NCBI GenBank assembly: GCA_038030265.1
Contig: CM075942.1
Coordinates: 65,414,926-65,478,925 of the forward strand
Reading direction: 5' to 3'
From: Corythucha ciliata
Lineage: Eukaryota; Arthropoda; Insecta; Hemiptera; Tingidae
DNA length: 64,000 bases
A model generated the notes under the pieces. That model ran no database searches. It had not been told where the DNA came from and saw nothing but the letters and a program-made list of their open reading frames with translations. The position numbers and the translations under genes were made by a program. Shown here in pieces: positions 56,871-64,000 of this stretch. Within the stretch, counting starts at the first letter, position 1. Each line of letters starts with the position of its first letter.

Positions 56871-58720
56871 CGGAACGTTTTCTTATAGTTTTAGCCGTTT
56901 AACCGTAAATCACAATTTTAGTCTCAAAAAAGTCTCAATTTGAGGCCGCAAATTACCGCATTTTCACAATTTTACCCACTATAATTAGATCGTTCACTCA
57001 ATTTTAGCCGTGAATCGTGCAACGTTTTTTCACTTATTTAGTTGTGAGTCAGCGCTTTATCACTTAATTTATCCAGAAATCAGCGGGTCTTCTTATTTTA
57101 GGTCGCAAATCAGCGAGTTTTCTCAAATGTTTTCACGAAACACCGCTTTTTGTCAATTACAGGTGCCAGTAAGCGCCCCCCACCGCTTAGTCATGCGAAA
57201 TTAGCGTTTTTTCTCAAGTTTAAATGTGAATTAGAGTTTTATCTCAATTTTAAATGGGAATTGACAAATTTCCTCAGTTTTATATTAGCGAATTTTCGCA
57301 AATATGTCCGTGAATTAGTTATTTCTCAATTCTAGCCGCGTATCATCGCATTTCTTTAGTTATTACCACGCCCAGCGCTTGTGTCAATTGGCGGATGCCT
57401 CCAAGAGGCCTCTAAGTCTCCGTATAAACAAGAAATATAATTTCTACTAAGTCTTCTCCTTATTTTACTCACGAATTACCGCTTTTTCACCTTTTCTCTC
57501 CGCCAATCAGTGCTCATGACCAGTTTAAGACGCGAATTTATCAATTTTACCCATTAATGAGTGCTTTTTGTCAACTTTACCCATAAATCAGCGTTTATTT
57601 TCTCAATTCTCAATTTTGGCGGCATTATTTGTTCTTCTCAATTTCAGTCGCGGATTAGCAGCCCCCCCTCCTCACCGGACATATCCATGAATTTGCGCAT
57701 TTTCTCACATTTAGCAGCAAAGTAGCGTTTTTATCCCGTGAGCGATGTTTCTTAATTTTCCACGAGTTTTGGCGCTTTTCTCAATTTTAGCAGCAAATTA
57801 GCGACTTTTTTCAAGTTTCTTAGCAGGGGATTAGCACATTTCTCAGTTTTAGCAGAAAATTAGCGTTTTTCTTAAGTGTTTTCCTCAATATTAGCCACGA
57901 AATAGAGGACTTTTCACAAATTAGGTTTTTTTTTTGGTTCACCGTACGCTATGCATGAGCGATTTTTCTCAGTTTTACCCGCGCATATTTGCGGTTTTTT
58001 CACCCATTGCCATAAATTCGCGCTTTTTCTCAATTCCTGCCACAAAAGTTGCTTTCAGAAGCCGCGAAGGGCGTATTTATTCACTTTTGACGCAAATTAG
58101 AATGTTGCTCAATTTAAGCTGCTAATTAGCCATTTTTTTCATTTTTAGTTGAGCACTAGCGCACTTTTCCCCAACTCGAACGAAAAATTAGCGTTTTTCT
58201 TAATTGTAGATGCGCTTATTAGTGATTTTTTTTCAATTTTAGCCGTAAATTAGTGATTTTCTTTATTTGTATCCGCGAATTAACGTTTTTACTCATCTTT
58301 ATATCCCTCAATTGCAAATTAGCGATTTTTCCCTATTTCAGCTGTGGAATAGCGTTTTATGCTAATTTAACGGTGATTTAGCAACTATTCCCTTTTTATA
58401 CACGAATGGGCGATTTTTCACAATTACAGTTGTGAATTTGGCATTTTTGTCCAATTTTAACCTGAAAGCGTTTTTCTTTTTGCCAGTATTATAGCGTGTT
58501 TTCTTAATTTTGACCGCGGATTGGGCCAAAAACAACACTTTTGCGTTTATTTCCACATTTCACAGAATGGCATTCATGCACCGCGAATCAGCGATTTTTC
58601 CTCAATTTTAGTCTGGAGGTTGCATCGCGAGTCCACGAATAAGCGCTTTTTCGCAGTTATAGACACGATTTATTAGCGATTTTTTTCAATTTTTGGCCGC
58701 GTCAGCAAGTTGCGAATTGC
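56870..58720 (-). repeat. Degenerate 30-bp repeat array (reverse orientation), 1.8 kb
   Basis: Units of the CTCAATTTTAGCCGCGAAT type. The last 260 bp are homologous to 16497-16745. A CCTCCAAGAGGCCTCTAAGT island occurs at 57400, similar to one at 38745 and 50430. Confidence 0.85.
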
Positions 58721-59084
58721 CGATTAGCACTTTACTGGGCTTTAAGGACCTAGTGGAACTGGGGACACAGGTGTATTTTCTCTTTTTAACACGAATTTTC
58801 CTCAAGGTAGCGTGAGTTTTCTCAATTTGAACCACCAGAATAGCGTTTTCGGGGGCTCAATCGAAATATTTGGCCCGCATTCTTTGCTGATATCACTTGC
58901 AACGTTATATTCTCCATGTCGGATAAACAGAAATTCGTTGAAATTAGCCAAATCGCTGTCCTATACCGTCCGACCTCTTCACATAACTACATCCATAAAA
59001 ATAACCTAAAAATCCTCAGTTTTCCGTATTTAAGCTTCTCGGTGGCCCCGTCTGATAGGGGCCTGGGACCCACCCTCGCCATTA

Positions 59085-59117
59085 CCTTTTTTTTTTTTTT
59101 TTTACCACGCCACTGTG
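59085..59117. other. T-run and GCCACTGTG terminus
   Basis: A T-run of about 19 followed by CCACGCCACTGTGTGG, similar to the right end of the 33358 element. It could be an element boundary. Confidence 0.4.
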
Positions 59118-59149
59118 TGGGGTCTGAAGTCTAAGGAAGCAGCTGGACG

Positions 59150-59345
59150 CACGTGAACCTTTTCGGGCTGCTTGAATCCGAGAAAATCTACTAAACGCTC
59201 ATTTCAAATCGCACTCGAGAAACGCTCATTTTTTTGGAGATTTTATGAGGCTCTTTAGAGCGTTGGAACTAGTGGCCCTTCGTTCACACACTTGTAGCTC
59301 TGGGGAGGGGGGTCTATCCACCATATCCCCCGCCCCCGTAAGCCA
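59150..59345. repeat. Terminal module shared with 16790-17000
   Basis: Same order of blocks (CCTTTTCGGGCTGCT, AAACGCTCATTT, GGAGATTTTATG, CTTGTAGCTCTGGGG), ending in C-runs. It lies downstream of a 30-bp array in the same orientation as at 15.3-17 kb. Confidence 0.75.
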
Positions 59346-59660
59346 CTGGTTTTAACCCCAAAACTTACGATTTCATCCCAAGAATATTCCTAAACTGTCA
59401 ATTTTACCCCAAAACTAGCGATTCCCCACAAAAAAATATTATTTTACCTCAAAACTGGCAATATCACAGCGAAACTGCGGGCGTTTTTTTGCGTAGACGG
59501 ATGATTTCAAGCCAAACCTGACGACTCTGTCTTGATAACTGACGATTTCAAGCTAAAACTGAAAATTTTACTAGACTGTGACTGGAGTTTTAACTCAAAA
59601 CCGACAATTTTGTACCAAAAACTGACGCGTTTATAATCTAAAAATTTATGTTTTTACCGC
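59346..59660. repeat. Degenerate repeat, CCAAAACTTACGATTTC type
   Basis: About ten diverged units of 28-35 bp (CCCAAAACTxxCGATTT and similar), followed at 59710-59790 by a reverse copy of the 33358 left-end module. Confidence 0.6.
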
Positions 59661-59799
59661 CGACGAAACAAAATGTGATTATCCTAAAGGATTTATACTT
59701 TCAGAATGTGACTAGGGGAGGGTATGGATGCCCCACTAAATCTGCGCTTTCAAGTCTAGGGGAGGGCAGCTGCCTACCCCTGCTATATTTGGGGATCAC

Positions 59800-61927
59800 A
59801 GAAACTGGGTTTGGGGGGGGGGGGATTGGGTTTTGTTGAGTCGTGCTGAATCCGTGAGGCCGAACAGTACAATGATAATAAACGCAACAGCTGGAATGAT
59901 AACTATATTTACGCCTATAGCCAAGTTTTTCGGTTTAAATGTACACCGAAATGGAATTATCGTAAAACGAAAAAACGAAAAATTCCGTTGGTATTCTAGA
60001 GGTAACGCGATGCGAGGCCTCGTCCATTGCCACAAACACAAACACAAACCATTGCCGTAATCTTTTAGTGACCGTGGGTTTAAAATGAAAGGCTTTTACA
60101 TCCATCCATCCTATATGGACGGTAAAATCCAACTTCTCTCCAACCACCAGTTAGAGTGTAACAGCTTTTACAGCCACATGAAAGACGGTATAGGAAAAAT
60201 AATAATATTCGAAACATCACTTGTACAGCCCTTTCTATACCTCCAGTTTTTTTTTTTTTTTTTTATTCTCTGATCCTCTAGTCGGCCTCTTTTTGATCAA
60301 ACATCACAGCCCATACCAATAGAATCCGAAAAAAAACAACTAACAAACAAATCCTGGGAAGGTCTTCTCTCTGTATAATTCTTTGAACTCGTTATACTTA
60401 TTTATAAAAGTTATAAAATTTATTTCGCAAGGTATCCTTAAAAATTCCGAGGAACACGACTCATTAATAACGCACTTTCCTTTCGCGTGGAGACACCGTT
60501 TCAATTCAATCGTTCGACAGATTCGGCCGGATTGTGCAAAAAAATGCTAATTAAAAGAAAAAAAGATGAAGAAAAAGAGGATCATCAAGAAGAAATTAGT
60601 TGAAAATTAAAAAACATTTTTTAATTATCATATACGAAGTAAAAGGCGGGGCCCTTCAATGAAAATCCACGGAACCTCTTGTCTCTTTTAAACGATAGTC
60701 GACGTTAAAAGTATTCATTAACGGCCTTTTCATTAAAGCATTCTCATTTAAACTGACTGAGCTAATTAAAGATGGGAATGTTTAAAAGGACAACCTAATA
60801 TTCATAATTTTCGCTGAGGAAGCCCGTGACGTTCCTTGATTAATAAAAATATGAACGATTAAAGCTCACTTTATTTTGGTGTGCGGCTTGTCTGCGGGGC
60901 TATATTCAATGTTGTGACGTCATAATTTAGTTTACTATTATTGTAAACGCATCTTGGTGAGGGGGGCGGGTTAAGATTTAAAACCGGTTTGTTCCCCGTC
61001 ACCTTAATATGATGATACTGCGATGATGTTCGTCGTGTGAGTTAGCTTTAAGTTTCTCGAACGAAGGATTAATTAAACGGTAAACCGCTTAAATAAGTTC
61101 TCGCCTTGTCGCGTGGATTTACCGTAGTGACATTAATAGCCAGTAAACTGGTCGCCCGCAAACTAATTAAAAAAAAAAAAAAAAAAAGCGTTTACAGAGG
61201 GCTAACCGGCTAAACCTTTAATTCCTCCACGAGCGCTTCTTCTTGCCAAAGGAAAACGTGATTTCCCAAGTCAATCAAAATGTCGGAAATCCTGTTCATC
61301 ACTCTTTATTGAGTTCGTAACGACCATCAATTCGTCCTCATCACTTTATCACCTCCCCACTCAATCAGGGCTGATGGAGGAAATAGTGACGAACTCGGCT
61401 TAAACCACTATAATGTATTCATTATAATCTCCTACTGTAAACGGATATATTCTTATCCATTTATGCAGTGGAGTTCCGGGGGGATGGGGCGATGCCCCCG
61501 CTCCCTGAGATTCTTATACATTTATATAACACATTAGGAACAAAAACCCAGAAATTATATTATAAATCTTGGCGATGACTTGGAAAATAAGACGTCGTTT
61601 GAAGCAGGGTTGGCTCTCTTAACCAGGATTTCCCTGAACTTCCGTGCTCCAGTGCTATCGATGCTTGTGTTAACTCAGGTATGAACATTCTAAAGATGGG
61701 TGATCTGCTTGTGCGTGCTATATTTCTTGTAGTTGTGTGGGGGTGCGCACGCACGTGTGAGTCGCGCCCCCGTTTATGGAGGACTGTTAACGTTCTCTGA
61801 GGCTTGCGATAAATATTCTCCACGGTGTTCTCACTCTAAAGGATGCAGGTAGAGCACCTGGTGCGATCCATGGAGTTACACGATTGATAAATTTTTATGC
61901 GAATTTGATTTGTATACCTACTCTTAG
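59800..61927. other. AT-rich, single-copy-looking DNA
   Basis: No domains or tandem repeats beyond homopolymers (T-run 60248-60263, A-run near 61170). A host intergenic or intronic spacer is plausible. Confidence 0.45.
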
Positions 61928-61935
61928 GCCCTTAA

Positions 61936-62092
61936 TTATGAATTCCGGCTGGGGGAGGAGAGGTGTACCTTAGCCTCCATTCTCAACGTCGTAACAGAGG
62001 AGTTGCGGGCGGTGGGTGAAATTAACTTGGAGCTAAAGAATCAGCTAGCTGATTTAAGAAATGAAAATAATGGAATAAAAACAGTCAGGCGG
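61936..62092 (+). other. Open stretch with coiled-coil character, possible exon or LINE ORF1 scrap
   Basis: After a pyrimidine-rich ACTCTTAG, which could be a splice acceptor, a frame encodes about 50 residues with LGEERCTLASILNVVTEEL and EINLELKNQLADLRNEN. The regular Leu/Ile spacing suggests a coiled coil. It runs directly into the GCGAT-rich element, so any further coding is cut. Coiled-coil N-termini are common in LINE ORF1, but a host exon fragment cannot be excluded. Confidence 0.3.
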
Positions 62093-62400
62093 CGTACACA
62101 CTGGAGCAACACGATATCGCTGCGATATTGCCCAAGCGACATGAAAGCAACTCAGACAGATAAAAACAACAAAAACCGCGTGCGAGTGATATGAAACCGT
62201 TCACATTGAAGCGATAACGATACTGAAGCGATGCCTATCGGTTTATTCAAGGGAGGGTTCACACCGGAGCGATACGATATCGGTGCAATATTGCCGAAGC
62301 AACGTTTTAGTCGGAGCGGTACGGAAGCGTTCACATTGAAACGATAGCGATACTGAAGCGATACCTATCGGTTCCTTGTCACGCAACGCTACATGGAAAG
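62083..62400. repeat. GCGATA-rich tandem element
   Basis: Two imperfect units: each has a TACACACTGGAGC or TTCACACCGGAGC start, CGATATCG, ATATTGCC, then GTTCACATTGAA, GATACTGAAGCGAT and CCTATCGGTT. The second unit is shorter by about 30 bp. Probably a non-autonomous DNA transposon built from repeated protein-binding-like words. No coding. Confidence 0.7.
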
Positions 62401-63190
62401 CCATGTCACCCGGGAAAATTTTCATTTTCCGTTTCATGAATAAAGAGAGAAATGCAATGGCCGAAAGAAGAGAAATGCCCGAGAGGCCTCTGGAGCGAAC
62501 CGAAAATATCCTTTGGTGGGCGGAGCGTATTTGTACCCGAGCTGAATTCTATCGTGAACAGACACCTTTTGTTTAGGCATGACGTTTTCTCGGCCTTGGT
62601 TAGATGAATCTTGGTTGCCACGTACGATTTGATAGAGCGGCGGGGGATGGGTTTCGACAGTCATTTTGTCTTGGTGAACTATTATACATTGTTCTCGTCG
62701 CCGTGGTCGAAAACATGAGTTGAGTTTCGAATTTATGAAAATTTGGAGTGGTGGTATGATTATCTATTGATCAAAATGGGTGGTGCAGAGAAGGGATGAA
62801 CACGCGATTTCTGGGGGATAATTTTGTATTATGAATTCTGAAAAACAATTTCACAGTTCCCTCGAATGCTTCACACATAGTGAACTACGTAATTTCCCCA
62901 ACAACTACTCCCAAACAATCCCATTGGACTTTGGAATTTATTTAAAAATCACCAGACGCACTAGTAAAGTAGCAACTTCTGTTGATATCCTTCAGTTCAC
63001 ATGCCAAATCATCTGTATACTCCTCCCAAATCAGACATCGATTTGGGTGAAATGAATGAATCTTTGAGCTCGACTGCCAGATAGATTTTCGATCAATTTT
63101 TTTATCTTTTTTTATTTATTTATTTTTTTTTTTTTAGAGTGGCAACGTACTGAATTTTATTTGCTTGAATACTTCCATTTTCTGCCCACA
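62401..63190. other. No recognisable gene
   Basis: Short frames on both strands around 62376-62664 overlap and lack motifs. A T-rich stretch at 63098-63136 precedes the next element. Confidence 0.4.
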
Positions 63191-64000
63191 CCTACTGGTG
63201 AATACTTTTGGCTCGCTTTTATTAGCGCTACCATGAGATAGAGGTGTGACGTGACAGCTTTTGTCGGTCACAGTGACAACTAGCTCCTGTGACTGTGCAG
63301 TCACTGTGACAAAAACCGGTGATTTTGTCACTTAAGTGACTACTGTAGCAGTTCGTTTGAGCAAACGCCTAATGTCACCGAACTCGCCGGTATCTGTGTG
63401 AATTTCATTCCCAAACCCAACAAAGCCTATTAATATCGCAATGAGAGACAGGATTTCGCAAATCAATTTTGTTTGCATCGGTTATAAAAATACAAAAAAA
63501 ATAATTTTCTAATAAGTTATCAAATAACCCACAGCCTCAAATGCAAACGAAATGAAGGTGAGTCTTGAGTCATGGCTCAAAAACTGCAATGCACGAATTT
63601 ACCTAGGAAGTTGTTTTAAAAAAAGTAAAATTATACAAGATCACCGTAGCACAGATCTTGGAAAACGAAGTGTATAAAAATATATTACCTAAACTAAAGG
63701 TTAAATACTAACGATAAGTCCAAGAAAAGTCAACAGACGAGGGATAGACTTGGGGAGAATGCGACTGAGTTCATTGTGGCGATAGAGGAACTGGTTAAGT
63801 GCTATCTGCTATGTGGTGACCTTCGAGGATGGCTGGGTGACGGCTCCAATATTTTAATTCAAGAGACTCTAGCGCAGTGAAGCGATAGAAGTGACGAATG
63901 AAGAGGCGATATTAGTGAAGAGGAATGTCACCGTTAGAGGGTCGGAACGGTGATTTCAATGTGGTCGTCACCGGAGCCAACAGTGACGGAGTAGTCACAG
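63190..64000. mobile_element. GTGAC-rich element, truncated by window end
   Basis: TAGAGGTGTGACGTGACAG near 63239 opens a zone dense in GTGAC/GTCAC words (63245-63345). The same words return at 63890-64000 (GTCACCGGAGC, CAGTGACGG, GTAGTCACAG). Subterminal arrays of this kind suggest a hAT-like non-autonomous element whose right end lies outside the window. Confidence 0.45.

Overview
The window looks like intergenic DNA from an animal nuclear genome, probably an arthropod and possibly a hemipteran insect. It holds non-LTR retrotransposons of the jockey, CR1-like and R1-like kinds, an env-bearing Ty3/gypsy (errantivirus-like) element, tRNA-derived SINEs, piggyBac-type and hAT-type non-autonomous DNA transposons, and a Penelope-like remnant. 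No host protein-coding gene could be supported. There are no operons, ribosome binding sites or bacterial features. A 500-base run of N (11477-11976) marks a scaffold gap.

Layout. 1-3.5 kb: anonymous AT-rich DNA with a 496-bp foldback and a small MITE. 3.5-6.8 kb: a decayed gypsy/errantivirus-like element (gag, two zinc knuckles, protease, a pol lacking RT-RNaseH-integrase core, env tail). 6.8-7.2 kb: an inverted repeat whose two arms each carry a hammerhead-ribozyme-like motif, followed by a possible Penelope-like coding start. 7.3-9.0 kb: an AAGACC-rich element filled with degenerate 33-bp repeats. 9.5-11.5 kb: a second, nearly identical gypsy copy running into the gap. 12-27.6 kb: dispersed repeats, a tRNA-derived SINE, a 673-bp tandem duplication, a 20-bp TIR element, a tandem repeat of about 145 bp, an R1-like LINE scrap and long arrays of a degenerate 30-bp repeat.

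27.8-33.0 kb: a jockey-like LINE (ORF1 with three zinc-knuckle sites, endonuclease, RT) interrupted by a second, 5'-truncated LINE on the minus strand with a 16-bp target-site duplication. 33.1-38.7 kb: a TAGACGTCTA palindrome cluster, then two opposed arrays of the 30-bp repeat, one of which hosts a TTAA-flanked piggyBac-type MITE whose empty site survives in a neighbouring repeat unit. 38.8-52.8 kb: a second SINE, MITEs, an 820-bp inverted repeat, a partial copy of the 33.4-kb element, a hAT-type end, a 975-bp TIR element and further arrays. 52.9-56.2 kb: a second LINE with ORF1, endonuclease and RT, internally deleted and frameshifted. 56.9-59.3 kb: another 30-bp array with a terminal module shared with 15.3-17 kb. 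59.4-64 kb: mostly unremarkable, with a short coiled-coil open stretch, a GCGAT-rich tandem element and a truncated GTGAC-rich element at the edge.

The mobile genes do not work together as a system; nearly all are broken. The most striking signals are the paired hammerhead-like ribozymes in the inverted arms at 6815-7174, and a superfamily of degenerate 30-bp repeats with a TTCGCGG core that makes up roughly 10 kb of the window, in both orientations, inside several transposon-like units.
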